From contig NZ_CP116967.1 of NCBI RefSeq assembly GCF_032050975.1, positions 989,001-1,053,000 of the forward strand: a DNA stretch of 64,000 bases, given 5' to 3'. A model generated the notes under the pieces. The model worked only from the letters and a program-made list of their open reading frames with translations, searched no databases and was not told where the DNA came from. Positions 30,555-38,776 of this stretch are shown here, in pieces (the stretch's first letter is position 1; each line of letters begins with the position of its first letter). The DNA is from Candidatus Nitrospira allomarina. GTDB taxonomy: Bacteria; Nitrospirota; Nitrospiria; Nitrospirales; UBA8639. The translations under genes and the position numbers were made by a program.

Positions 30555-33056
30555 ATGCCGGTTGAACCACGTCTGACGCAAGTCGCCATCGAAGATGAAA
30601 TGCGTTTGTCCTATTTGGACTACGCTATGAGCGTCATTGTCGGGCGGGCGTTGCCGGACGTGCGAGACGGGCTCAAGCCGGTTCATCGGCGCATCCTGTA
30701 TGGCATGAATGAAATGGGTCTGGCTGCCGGGAAGCCCTACAGGAAATCCGCAAAAATTGTCGGCGAAATCATGGGTAACTATCACCCGCATGGTGATTCA
30801 GCCATTTACGACACGTTGGTTCGTATGGCCCAGGATTTCAATATGCGGTATCCCTTGGTGGATGGCCAGGGAAACTATGGCTCGGTTGATGGCGATCCGC
30901 CCGCAGCCATGCGCTACACCGAGGCCCGCTTAACCAAGCTGGCCGAGGAAATGCTGGTCGATATCGACCGGGAGACTGTCAATTTCACCCCGACGTACGA
31001 TGAGTCGTCCCAAGAGCCCATCGTGTTGCCGGCTCGTATTCCGAATCTGTTAGTGAATGGAGCAGGAGGCATTGCGGTCGGGTATGCCACCAATATTCCC
31101 ACGCACAATTTAGGCGAAGTCGTCGCCGCGCTGATTGCCCTTATTGAACGGCCCGAGGTGACCATTCGCGAACTCATGGAATACATTCCGGGGCCGGATT
31201 TCCCCACCGCCGGTTTTATTTATGGCACACAAGGGATCAAAGACGCCTATGAAACGGGACGAGGTCTCCTGTCTCTTCGGGCAAAAGCGGAAATAGAGGT
31301 CGATGAACGTACCGAGCGGTCGCGTATCATCGTGACGGAGCTGCCGTACCAGGTCAACAAGGCCAAGCTGATAGAAAAGATCGCCGAACTCATCCACGAA
31401 AAACGGGTGGAAGGGATTTCCGATCTTCGCGACGAATCCGACCGGGATGGACTTCGCGTGGTGATAGAACTCAAGAGAAACGAAAATGCGGCGGTCTTAC
31501 TGAATCAACTCTATAAACACACCCAGATGCAAACGACCTTCGGAGTCATCATGTTGGCCTTGGTGGGGAACCGTCCTGAGGTGCTGACCCTCAAACAGAT
31601 TTTGGCTGCGTTCCTTGAGCACCGTAAAGAAGTGGTGATTCGCCGGACGGCGTACGATCTTCGCAAAGCCGAAGAACGCGCCCACATCTTAGAAGGCTTG
31701 AGACGAGCCCTGGAGTTCCTGGATGAGGTCATTGCTCTCATCCGTGGAGCGTCTTCTCCGGAAACCGCCCGCCAGGGCCTGATGAGCCAGTTTACCTTGA
31801 GCGAGGTGCAAGCCACGGCCATCCTGGAAATGCGGTTGCAACGCTTAACCCAACTGGAACAGGACAAGCTCACACAGGAATATAACGAACTGGTCTCCCG
31901 CATTGCCCATTTGCGCACCATATTAGCGTCCGATGCGATGGTGCGACAAATCGTGAAACAGGAATTAGTCGAAATCAAAGAACAATATTCCGATGAACGA
32001 CGAACACAGATCCTTCCTGCCGAAGCCGAGTTACAAATGGAAGATCTCATCGCGGAGGAAGAAGTCGTCGTCACCATTACGCATGCCGGTTATATTAAGC
32101 GGAATGCCGTTTCCATCTATCGGGCCCAACGCCGTGGTGGAAAAGGAAAAGTCGGCATGGGGGTCAAAGAAGAGGACTTTGTTGAACAAATCTTTACCGC
32201 CTCAACGCATGATTACCTGTTGTTCTTTACCGATGCCGGTCGCGTGTACTGGCTCAAAGTGTACCAGTTGCCGGATGTCGGGCGGTCCAGCAAAGGGAAA
32301 GCCATTGTGAATTTGTTGACCATCAGCCAGGGCGAGCGGGTCACCGCGACCCTGCCGGTCCGGGTGTTTGCCGAAGACCAGTATGTCGTGATGGCGACCC
32401 AAAAGGGCTATATCAAAAAAACCGATCTGGCTGCATTCAGCCATCCCCGGCAGGGCGGGATTATTGCGTTGACCCTGGAGGAAGGCGACCGGCTCATCGG
32501 CGTGGATATCACGGACGGCACGAGAGAAATTCTCCTGGGCACCCGAATGGGCATTGTCATTCGCTTTCGTGAGGAAGATGTCCGTCCGGTGGGACGAACA
32601 GCCCGTGGAGTCAGGGGCATCACATTGGCGACGGGCAATGAGGTCATCGGGATGGTCACGATTACCAGTCAAACGCAATCCTCCATTCTGACCGTCACCG
32701 AACGCGGGTATGGGAAACGGACCCAGGTGGAGGAGTACCGGCTTCAATCAAGGGCGGGCAAAGGCGTCATCAGCGTCAAAGTCACGGAGAAAAACGGGCC
32801 GGCCATTTCGTTCCATCAAGTCTGGGAATCCGATGAAATCATGCTCATGTCCGCAGAGGGCATGATCCTTCGCACCCGGATGGGAGATATCAGAGAAATC
32901 GGACGCAATGCCCAAGGGGTACGACTGATCCACTTGCCCGATGACGATCGGGTGGTGGGCGTCGCCAAACTCGCCGAGACAGATGAAGGCGATCTACCCG
33001 AAACGGATGACCTTAATGGCGGGATGCCAGATGAACCGGCCGCCCCAACCGAATAA
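30555..33056 (+). CDS. gyrA: DNA gyrase subunit A
   Basis: GyrA of 833 residues. The N-terminal winged-helix domain includes the quinolone-determining region ([19 protein letters not shown]) and the catalytic Tyr in [12 protein letters not shown]. The C-terminal beta-pinwheel has the GyrA box [10 protein letters not shown], which separates it from ParC, and five further repeat blades ([56 protein letters not shown]). The ATG is preceded by GAGGAG at 5-7 bases. With GyrB it adds negative supercoils to DNA. Confidence 0.97.
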   Translation: MPVEPRLTQVAIEDEMRLSYLDYAMSVIVGRALPDVRDGLKPVHRRILYGMNEMGLAAGKPYRKSAKIVGEIMGNYHPHGDSAIYDTLVRMAQDFNMRYPLVDGQGNYGSVDGDPPAAMRYTEARLTKLAEEMLVDIDRETVNFTPTYDESSQEPIVLPARIPNLLVNGAGGIAVGYATNIPTHNLGEVVAALIALIERPEVTIRELMEYIPGPDFPTAGFIYGTQGIKDAYETGRGLLSLRAKAEIEVDERTERSRIIVTELPYQVNKAKLIEKIAELIHEKRVEGISDLRDESDRDGLRVVIELKRNENAAVLLNQLYKHTQMQTTFGVIMLALVGNRPEVLTLKQILAAFLEHRKEVVIRRTAYDLRKAEERAHILEGLRRALEFLDEVIALIRGASSPETARQGLMSQFTLSEVQATAILEMRLQRLTQLEQDKLTQEYNELVSRIAHLRTILASDAMVRQIVKQELVEIKEQYSDERRTQILPAEAELQMEDLIAEEEVVVTITHAGYIKRNAVSIYRAQRRGGKGKVGMGVKEEDFVEQIFTASTHDYLLFFTDAGRVYWLKVYQLPDVGRSSKGKAIVNLLTISQGERVTATLPVRVFAEDQYVVMATQKGYIKKTDLAAFSHPRQGGIIALTLEEGDRLIGVDITDGTREILLGTRMGIVIRFREEDVRPVGRTARGVRGITLATGNEVIGMVTITSQTQSSILTVTERGYGKRTQVEEYRLQSRAGKGVISVKVTEKNGPAISFHQVWESDEIMLMSAEGMILRTRMGDIREIGRNAQGVRLIHLPDDDRVVGVAKLAETDEGDLPETDDLNGGMPDEPAAPTE

Positions 33057-33121
33057 GTTCACGCGAACTTCTCAAAACAGCAAACCGAAGACGCCGGTGT
33101 GTTCCGAGATGACCAGAGAAA

Positions 33122-33844
33122 ATGAACGGTCATCTCACCTGCGTGTTCTTCCTCAATCTCTCCCCCGATTACATTTTCCCCGGCTCACGGGAGGAAGCAG
33201 AAAAAAGCGATTGCCTGAGGGAAGGTCTTAGGTTGGATTCCCCTCACAAAGACCCTGGCCAACCAGCAAGGCGCAAAAAGTTTGATCCTATCGTCCTAAT
33301 GGGATTAGGCATTTTGATCGGAGGGATTTTTGTCATCTCCCTCGGCATGTTTCTCTCCCGGCCGGACCGGTCCATCCCGCCTTATAGTATCGGAGCTCAG
33401 GAGGGGTCGCTGGTGGCCGTCCACGTGCCTCCCTATACCAGTGATCCCGAAATACAAACACTGGTTAGGCGGTTTGGCGATGTCGGCAGGGCCACCCGTG
33501 ATTTCGCTGACATGAAAATCCGCCCCACCACTCCGGATGATCCTCGCGGACGATATCAAACTCTACAAGTCATCATCTTTTCGGATCCATTCTGGACGGA
33601 GCCGGATAACCTTCATCGGTATGTCGCGAATGAGGTCGATGATGATTCGGAAAAAACCTTTCGGAAAAACTTTGAAGCGGCTGTGCGAGCTGGGTATCGT
33701 GCCGATGCGGACGGGCAGGCAGGATGGATCGGCCCCTGGAACCGGAGCGGGTCAAAAGATCGAACGCTTACGATGCAGTGGGTGTTTCAAGAGACGTGGG
33801 AGGAGGCAAGTCCTCATGCTCAGACGTCTTCCCCGGCTCCCTAG
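33122..33844 (+). CDS. membrane-anchored protein of unknown function
   Basis: A 240-residue protein that I cannot place. A single transmembrane helix lies at residues about 57-79 (PIVLMGLGILIGGIFVISLGMF), preceded by a polar, basic N-terminal segment (QPARRKKFD) that should stay in the cytoplasm; the 160-residue remainder would be periplasmic. Conserved-looking stretches are VHVPPYTSDPEIQTLVRRFGDV and TLQVIIFSDPFWTEPDNLHRYV. The first 45 residues look irregular, so the real start may be downstream, but no other ATG with RBS is clear. It lies 65 bases after gyrA on the same strand and its 3' end overlaps the convergent DciA-like gene by 77 bases. Confidence 0.65.
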   Translation: MNGHLTCVFFLNLSPDYIFPGSREEAEKSDCLREGLRLDSPHKDPGQPARRKKFDPIVLMGLGILIGGIFVISLGMFLSRPDRSIPPYSIGAQEGSLVAVHVPPYTSDPEIQTLVRRFGDVGRATRDFADMKIRPTTPDDPRGRYQTLQVIIFSDPFWTEPDNLHRYVANEVDDDSEKTFRKNFEAAVRAGYRADADGQAGWIGPWNRSGSKDRTLTMQWVFQETWEEASPHAQTSSPAP

Positions 33845-34304
33845 TCGAGGGCGATGATTCAGCAAGGGCTTTAGTGATAGTCTGAGAGAGGATGGTTTGG
33901 AGGTCAGGATTACTCAGGCGTTTGGCTAAGCCGGTGGCAAAAGGCGACGGTTCACCGACAAAATCAGGAGGGTCCTGGGGTAGTGGATCCTGTTGAGGCG
34001 GCGCTTGTGGAATGGAACCGATGCGTAAAACGACCTCGGTTAAGCCCAGTTCCGGCATCATTGAATGAATGGCTTCCAAAATGGCCGGTCTTAGAAACAT
34101 GAGCTGCTGAAGCCAAATCGAGTTATCCGCCACCAGATGCAATTTTTTAAAGCGGATACTCTCAGGGTAGGAATGTTTGGCCATCGTCTCACCCACAAGA
34201 TGTTCCCACTCCTGTTGGAGTTGAACCTCAGACAGTTTGAGGCCGAGCGGATTACCCTTGGAAAAATCTTGAATAAGACTCTGGATCGACTCAAAATAAC
34301 TCAT
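33768..34304 (-). CDS. DciA-like (DUF721) protein, probable helicase operator
   Basis: A 178-residue protein with the DUF721/DciA KH-like domain in residues about 15-105: EWEHLVGETMAKHSYPESIRFKKLHLVADNSIWLQQLMFLRPAILEAI, containing the family's W-x5-VG and S-x-W-x-Q-x-L positions. The rest is a Pro-rich, probably disordered C-terminal tail. DciA is the ancestral bacterial loader of replicative helicase DnaB and is often near dnaA/gyr genes, as here. Its 3' end overlaps the convergent membrane-protein gene by 77 bases. The domain assignment is firm; function in helicase loading is by family. Confidence 0.85.
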   Translation of the reverse strand: MSYFESIQSLIQDFSKGNPLGLKLSEVQLQQEWEHLVGETMAKHSYPESIRFKKLHLVADNSIWLQQLMFLRPAILEAIHSMMPELGLTEVVLRIGSIPQAPPQQDPLPQDPPDFVGEPSPFATGLAKRLSNPDLQTILSQTITKALAESSPSTREPGKTSEHEDLPPPTSLETPTAS

Positions 34305-34466
34305 CGTGAAAATATTGTACCGTATTGCACGGCGTGATTCATCCGCCTAAGACTGACACGTTGTGTCTACTTGACCCTAGGAAGGGATCATTGACACGAG
34401 GCAGGCAATGAAACGAAAAGTGAAAATGACAGCCAAATCATTCCATTCATCAAGATATAATTAGCT

Positions 34467-34946
34467 ATGGTCAAACAAAAAACAGACCCATCCAGTAAAG
34501 TCCTCAGCACCAACCGGAAAGCCTTCTATGACTACATGATAGAAGAGAAGGTCGAAGCCGGTATCGTCCTGGTCGGGACCGAAGTCAAAGCCTTACGGGA
34601 GGGCCGGCTGAATTTGAAGGAAAGTTACGCCGCCATCATCAATGGCAAAGCCATTCTGCATAACTGCCATATCGGCACCTACAGCCACGGCAATCAAATG
34701 AATCACGAGCCGCTACGCGCCAGAACCCTGCTGTTGCATAAGAGAGAAATCGAACGGTTGGCCGAAAAAGTCAAACAGAAAGGACTCACCCTCATCCCGC
34801 TACGGCTCTATTTCAATGACAGAGGACGGGTCAAGTTAGAACTCGCCCTTGGGCGAGGGAAGAAAAATTACGACCGGCGGGACACCATCAAAAAGCGTGA
34901 AGCCGGTCGCGAAATCGACCGCGCCATGAAGGAATCACGCTCCTAA
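34467..34946 (+). CDS. smpB: SsrA-binding protein SmpB
   Basis: A 159-residue SmpB, the partner of tmRNA in rescuing stalled ribosomes. KAFYDYMIEEKVEAGIVLVGTEVKALREGRLNLKESYA-type core, the KLHNCHIGTYSHGN-like loop and the C-terminal KNYDRRDTIKKREAGREIDRAMK helix are all present. I see no ssrA gene next to it. Unusually, a diverged copy of its 3' part lies about 490 bases downstream (35432-35617), at the border of an accessory island. Confidence 0.96.
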   Translation: MVKQKTDPSSKVLSTNRKAFYDYMIEEKVEAGIVLVGTEVKALREGRLNLKESYAAIINGKAILHNCHIGTYSHGNQMNHEPLRARTLLLHKREIERLAEKVKQKGLTLIPLRLYFNDRGRVKLELALGRGKKNYDRRDTIKKREAGREIDRAMKESRS

Positions 34947-35034
34947 GAGTCTACCGGGTTATTCTCAACGCAAATAGCCCCCATAAACCACCTCTGCGTT
35001 TGGAGCAAAGCTATGCCTGCTTCCACCCATATCT
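34947..35034. other. left border of the accessory island
   Basis: The 88 bases between the smpB stop and the first interspersed repeat contain no gene, tRNA or tmRNA that I can recognise. The island junction should be here or at the smpB fragment at 35432. The gap from here to the next gene (35663) also contains repeat copy A and 170 bases without recognisable features (35256-35431). Confidence 0.4.
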
Positions 35035-35255
35035 TACTTACTTGGAATAATGTGGATATACGATAGATGCCCGGTTTCGGCCCGGCAGCCGAGGTCCTTT
35101 TGTTTCGGCAAAAGGACCCAAAACCATTGACGCCCCGCCCAGACTCATCAGATGAAACGAACGTAGGTCTCGAGAGCGGGCCAACTCGCTGTGCTCAAAC
35201 AGGGCCCGCCAGTTGCTGGGAGCGTTCGTCTCTAGGCCAGGGCGGCAGGCGTCAG
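35035..35255 (+). repeat. interspersed repeat, copy A
   Basis: This block begins near TACTTGGAATAATGTG, contains GTTTCGGCCCGGCAGCCGAG and the hairpin CCTTTTG-TTTCGG-CAAAAGG (35095-35114), then CCAAAACCATTGACGCC, and ends near GCAGGCGTCAG. It matches copy B at 38403-38625 in the opposite orientation over nearly its entire length, with divergence in the middle. Hairpin arms differ between copies in a paired way (C-G here, A-T there). It has no open frame of its own and no transposase nearby. Such hairpin elements are scattered in many bacterial genomes; number of copies elsewhere in this genome is unknown. Confidence 0.8.
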
Positions 35256-35431
35256 TCAAAGGGGAAAAAGGATGGCTTGAGGGGCATAGGGAGACCCATA
35301 TCGCATTTCAAGATATGCTAGGGGAGTTGTGGACGTTCACCGGTTTAACTGCAGTGAACAATGGTGTCTCACCCACAAACAAGATTTCGGAATTTATTTG
35401 GAAAGACCATACTTAACATTCTGGCACAAGA

Positions 35432-35617
35432 AAAGAGATCAAGCGACTGACCGAAAAAGTTCAACAGAAAGGACTCACCCTCGTTCCACTTCGTCTCTAT
35501 TTCAATGACAGGGGGCGGGTCAAGTTGGAACTCGCCCTTGGGCGTGGGAAGAAAAACTACGACCGACGGGACACCATCAAAAAGCGGAAAGCCGGCCGCG
35601 AAATTGTGGGTCTTTAG
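35432..35617 (+). pseudogene. 5'-truncated second copy of smpB
   Basis: Sixty-one in-frame codons reading KEIKRLTEKVQQKGLTLVPL, then RLYFNDRGRVKLELALGRGK and KNYDRRDTIKKRKAGREI, ending in a TAG at 35615. They align residue by residue with the C-terminal part of SmpB (34746-34921) at about 85% nucleotide identity by eye, but the first 90 residues are missing, and the last residues (VGL) differ from the intact gene. Weaker similarity extends about 15 bases upstream with a 1-base insertion. It cannot make a working SmpB. A displaced gene 3' end is what integrative elements leave when they insert in a gene's 3' region carrying a replacement end; simple duplication is the alternative. Confidence 0.85.
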
Positions 35618-35662
35618 CTGAATGATTTCGCCAGCCAACTTTCCATCGAATCAGAATAGTCT

Positions 35663-36670
35663 CTATTGAACTGTTTTAATGAGCAATTCTGAAATTATTT
35701 CTCCTCTAGTTATCCGATTTCCACGATCATTGGTAGCCTGCAAGGCTGCTTTATGATAAGAAGCCACATCCCCTTTATAATTTGGGCTTTCAGGTCCTGC
35801 ATCAACGGTAGAAAAAAAGTCTCCCAAAGCTTTTGCAATTTTCGCTGGATTGAGCTTCGTTTTAACAGAGTCTGGAAGTTTGCTTAATTCAATGATTAGG
35901 GTGAATAAATCAGCTTTTTTGAAAACCCGAGAGTCATTAGGAAATCCCAAAGATTCGATCATCGAGAGATTGGAGTTAATTAGATCTGATATTTCATCAG
36001 CCCTTGGGAACTCTTCGCTATATTTAGTTAGAAATATTTCAATGTCATTATCTCTATTGAAATAGGTGCTTAATAACGTTGCCACCAGCACTAAGCAATA
36101 ACGAATATCTTGCATTCTTCTTACTTCTGATGCCGAAAAAACACGGTATTTTTCAAAAAATGGATTTGTCGCCAATGTTTCGCAAAAGTCTTTAAATGAT
36201 CCAGCGTAACGGGCATTACGTACTTCCATGGCATTTAATCCATAGCTGGTGGAATTTATTTTTTCAAAAATAGTCTTAATCTCATCTATTTCTAGTTTGC
36301 CAAGGTCACGTACAACGACTTCGTATTCCAGGAAATCAATTTTTTTGCTTTTATCAAGGGCTTTGTAGGGCGGAATAATGCTTCCAAGTTGGAGGTCCGC
36401 TGATCCTTGGAAATATTGATGAAGACTGGTCATTCTTTGTTGGCCGTCTACTAACATCTCCTGTCCTTTTCCTGTGTCTGGATCAACTGTGCCAGCAGCA
36501 ATGTAAATCTCAGGAAACGGATATCCTTGAAGAACGGTCTCTATAAATTGAACCTTATCTCTATTCGACCAAACCAATCGTCGCTGAAATTCAGGGCGTG
36601 GGTCTAATGTGCCATCTGTTAAAGCCGTAAGAATTACTCGTAGTCTACGATTGCTAGCTGAGGTTTTCAC
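35663..36670 (-). CDS. DUF262 (GmrS N-terminal-like) protein
   Basis: A 335-residue protein with the DUF262 motifs: FQRRLVWSNRDKVQFIETVLQGYPFPEIYI (residues 28-57) and VDGQQRMTSLHQYFQG (74-89), the ParB/sulfiredoxin-like nucleotide-binding fold with its DGQQR loop. It has no DUF1524 HNH nuclease domain, which in GmrSD or BrxU follows; the C-terminal 200 residues are helical and include TDLFTLIIELSKLPDSVK. DUF262 proteins bind and hydrolyse NTPs and are common in anti-phage systems. The start overlaps the end of the nucleotidyltransferase gene by 17 bases, so both are cotranscribed. Base composition is visibly more AT-rich than in flanking genes. Function is unknown. Confidence 0.85.
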   Translation of the reverse strand: MKTSASNRRLRVILTALTDGTLDPRPEFQRRLVWSNRDKVQFIETVLQGYPFPEIYIAAGTVDPDTGKGQEMLVDGQQRMTSLHQYFQGSADLQLGSIIPPYKALDKSKKIDFLEYEVVVRDLGKLEIDEIKTIFEKINSTSYGLNAMEVRNARYAGSFKDFCETLATNPFFEKYRVFSASEVRRMQDIRYCLVLVATLLSTYFNRDNDIEIFLTKYSEEFPRADEISDLINSNLSMIESLGFPNDSRVFKKADLFTLIIELSKLPDSVKTKLNPAKIAKALGDFFSTVDAGPESPNYKGDVASYHKAALQATNDRGNRITRGEIISELLIKTVQ

Positions 36671-37271
36671 TTATTGCGTTCCTTTGGCAATGTTCTATGC
36701 AGAGGCATTGATAGGCTTCGAGAAATTCCCAATTGTAATATAAGCCAGCTCGGATAGGATAATTGGTGAATTTACGTGAGTGCCCTGTTTCGTTGAAAAA
36801 TTCCCACCAATCAAGTGATCGGCTGAACATATGACCTGGTGGGAACTTATCTGGTCGAATCCAACCTCGAAAAAAGTACTTTCGAAAATTGTGGAATTCT
36901 GGCCAGAATGCTCCTGATTTCGAATATTCGTATAAATCGGCCCAAAATGATTCGAATAAATCCCGATTTACAATAGCAATATCTATATCTGAATCATCAG
37001 AAAATACACCCCATTGCCGGGTTGGTTTTATGCTAAACCCAAGTTTTGCAGAACCGACCATTAATACATCTGTAAAATTTATGTTGTACTTTGTACATAT
37101 GGTTTCTTTGAGATTGAAGTATTGATCATCTGAAAGAATAGCTGAATTCCGAAGTACAATGTGGCGTCTAAACATTCCTTTGGAACTCAAGGTTTTTAAA
37201 TCTTTCCGAAATTGCGCCATAAGATCTTCTGAAAAAGCATGAGGCGTTCCTGTTGTAGGATCATTACTCAT
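36654..37271 (-). CDS. nucleotidyltransferase-fold protein
   Basis: A 205-residue protein with a minimal nucleotidyltransferase signature: GSAKLGFS (Gly73-Ser74) followed after 18 residues by DSDIDIAI (Asp93, Asp95, Asp97), the metal-binding G-S...D-x-D pattern of the Pol-beta superfamily. The rest is rich in aromatic residues (FWADLYEYSKSGAFWPEFHNFRKYFFRGW) and lacks the PAP/OAS core helices I would expect in a cGAS-like cyclase. It may transfer NMP to a protein or tRNA, as in MNT-type toxin-antitoxin modules, or make a signal nucleotide; neither can be shown. It overlaps the DUF262 gene by 17 bases and follows the CxxC gene after 18 bases. Confidence 0.8.
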   Translation of the reverse strand: MSNDPTTGTPHAFSEDLMAQFRKDLKTLSSKGMFRRHIVLRNSAILSDDQYFNLKETICTKYNINFTDVLMVGSAKLGFSIKPTRQWGVFSDDSDIDIAIVNRDLFESFWADLYEYSKSGAFWPEFHNFRKYFFRGWIRPDKFPPGHMFSRSLDWWEFFNETGHSRKFTNYPIRAGLYYNWEFLEAYQCLCIEHCQRNAISENLS

Positions 37272-37289
37272 TTAGAGTGATAATTTCAT

Positions 37290-37514
37290 TTAGGAAAAAT
37301 TGGGGAAACAGTTTTTGCAGGGCTTTCGGTTATCTGCCCTAGCTTCGGCCACGCTTATGTATGAATGCCAGTTTATGGCGTTTCTATACTTACGCCGGAC
37401 CTGAAAACAATCAGGGCAGTGAAACGGACGTCGCCCCCATGGTTCAGTGGGATTTTCCGTTGCCGCAACGACGGGGATTTTGGAGTGATCATGGTTTTGG
37501 TGTTTGCAAAACAT
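37290..37514 (-). CDS. small CxxC (zinc-ribbon-like) protein
   Basis: A 74-residue protein with two possible zinc knuckles: HCPDC at residues 32-36 and CKNC near residue 66, plus a His-rich N terminus (MFCKHQNHDHSK). The middle (RKYRNAINWHSYISVAEARADNRKP) has helix-forming character. Such small two-knuckle proteins often bind nucleic acid or a partner. It is 18 bases upstream of the nucleotidyltransferase gene and in the same direction, which supports it being real despite its size. I do not recognise a family. Confidence 0.6.
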   Translation of the reverse strand: MFCKHQNHDHSKIPVVAATENPTEPWGRRPFHCPDCFQVRRKYRNAINWHSYISVAEARADNRKPCKNCFPNFS

Positions 37515-37594
37515 AATGAATAAATTCTTCGTGAACGCCTGTTATGTTAATAAGCGAATTAGCGTATGGCTGTGAAATGTACGCTTAATACGAA

Positions 37595-38182
37595 TTAGTC
37601 CCCATTCAGTATGGAACATAAGTATCCATCTGAGTTTATGGAAATTCGTTTTGCTGCGATAAGGCTAGTTAGGATATCTGCTAATTCTTCAGGGGTAAGC
37701 GCGATCTTATCATGAATTTTTGATCGAATTTCCTCCGACTTAAATTTACAGTTTGCTTGTCCAACCGCTATAAGAATTGCGTTCTTTCCTTCTTCTGTCT
37801 TTATACGGTTTAATGTCCTCTTCCCTTCGGTATAAAGAGTTCTAATCTCTGGGGCAAATTGTCCTTTTGCATCCATAACAATCACCCCGTCTGATAAAAG
37901 TTCGAGGAGCACGCGCTTTAAAGCCAGTTCCTGAATTTCCTCTCTTGGTATTTTAAACTCCATAAATTGTTGAACACTAGCAAGATAGTCGGCTTGAATC
38001 TCTTTGAAACTTATTCCTGCCTCTGTTTGGTTGCCAGAAATAATTGAAAACACAATTGTCTTCTGCCATTTGTGAATCTCTTCGTTCTTAAGAGTATTAT
38101 TTATCTCCCAGACAGAAATAAGTAGGGTCCCAACAGTTGCAATTGCGACAATCGCTCCAGAAATCGTTGCTAAGCGTTGCAT
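37595..38182 (-). CDS. membrane-anchored protein with two winged-helix-like segments
   Basis: A 195-residue protein. One transmembrane helix spans residues about 5-25 (ATISGAIVAIATVGTLLISVW), followed by a short coil and two segments that each look like a winged helix: residues 42-110 (ISFKEIQADYLAS... KRVLLELLSDGVIVMDAKGQF) and 133-190 (FKSEEIRSKIHDKI...ILTSLIAAKRISINSDGYL). In both, a helix pair is followed by a 'LxxLIxxGxIxxxxDGxx' wing, which suggests internal duplication. It is the first gene of the leftward island cluster and has its own promoter; an imperfect hairpin (37558-37589) lies between it and the CxxC gene. It could sense or anchor the system at the membrane, but this is speculation. 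AT-rich like its neighbours. Confidence 0.7.
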   Translation of the reverse strand: MQRLATISGAIVAIATVGTLLISVWEINNTLKNEEIHKWQKTIVFSIISGNQTEAGISFKEIQADYLASVQQFMEFKIPREEIQELALKRVLLELLSDGVIVMDAKGQFAPEIRTLYTEGKRTLNRIKTEEGKNAILIAVGQANCKFKSEEIRSKIHDKIALTPEELADILTSLIAAKRISINSDGYLCSILNGD

Positions 38183-38203
38183 GTCAATTCACTGTTTCTT
38201 ATA

Positions 38204-38232
38204 TTAATATGGCTGGAATTTTTCGATGTAAA
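38204..38232 (-). promoter_or_regulatory. candidate sigma-70 promoter of the island cluster
   Basis: Minus-strand TTTACA (38227-38232) and TATTAA (38204-38209) with 17 bases between. Transcription would start about 15 bases before the ATG at 38182, leaving a short leader. The boxes are good, but the region is AT-rich so chance matches are more likely here. Confidence 0.5.
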
Positions 38233-38402
38233 TATTGGGAGGTATGGACAAATAATCTCCTAACAATATCCCCTGTCCTCTTTTGTATTCCTGATAATAG
38301 CTTTTTTCGAAAATAAACAAAATCCCTGATTTTTGGCTTTCCTATGTCCCCGACAATGTGCGAGGAGGAATATCAATCCTACGACTCTCCGCTTCCATTT
38401 CT

Positions 38403-38625
38403 CTGACGCCTGCTCTCTGGCCTCTGGGGCGGACGCTCTCATCAATTGGCAGCCCTTGTCCGAGCGTAGCGAGTTGGGCTGCCCTCCGAATGATCGCGTC
38501 CGTCCTATCCGATGTGGCCAGGGAGGGCGTCAATGGTTTTGGCTACTTTTGCCGAAACAAAAGTGGCTCGGCTGCCGGGCCGAAACCCGGCAACCCTCGT
38601 ACATGCAAGTAATTCCAGTAAATAA
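38403..38625 (-). repeat. interspersed repeat, copy B (inverted relative to copy A)
   Basis: Read on the minus strand it repeats the order of copy A: ACTGGAATTACTTGCATG, GGGTTTCGGCCCGGCAGCC, the hairpin ACTTTTG-TTTCGG-CAAAAGT, CCAAAACCATTGACGCC and a closing GCAGGCGTCAG. It closes the AT-rich island on the right. The 590-base gap between the island's first gene (38182) and the P-loop ATPase gene (38777) contains only the promoter, this repeat and about 150 bases without recognisable features. Confidence 0.8.
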
Positions 38626-38776
38626 AATTGTGTGCTCGAACACGTCGGTATTTGGAATGGTTATAAAGACGAGCGCTTACAAAACGACAATTGCGGAGTT
38701 TAAAGGCTTGTTCTAGATCCCTCCGGACAAAATCTATTCGTTGCCATACTTGAAGTGAGCTTCTACACTCACTGTT

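Noticed and set aside
34947..35034. Possible tmRNA (ssrA) next to smpB
   Set aside because: No tRNA-like ends or tag-coding sequence could be found in the gap or in the next 600 bases.
35369..35638. 89-codon minus-strand frame
   Set aside because: It is antisense to the smpB fragment, and an equivalent antisense frame is expected from smpB codon composition.
36654..37271. Calling the nucleotidyltransferase a CBASS cyclase
   Set aside because: The GS and DSDID motifs fit the superfamily in general, but the cyclase core helices and a CBASS effector are missing.
38342..38612. Overlapping small frames on both strands around 38.34-38.61 kb
   Set aside because: They lie inside interspersed repeat B and are not protein-like.
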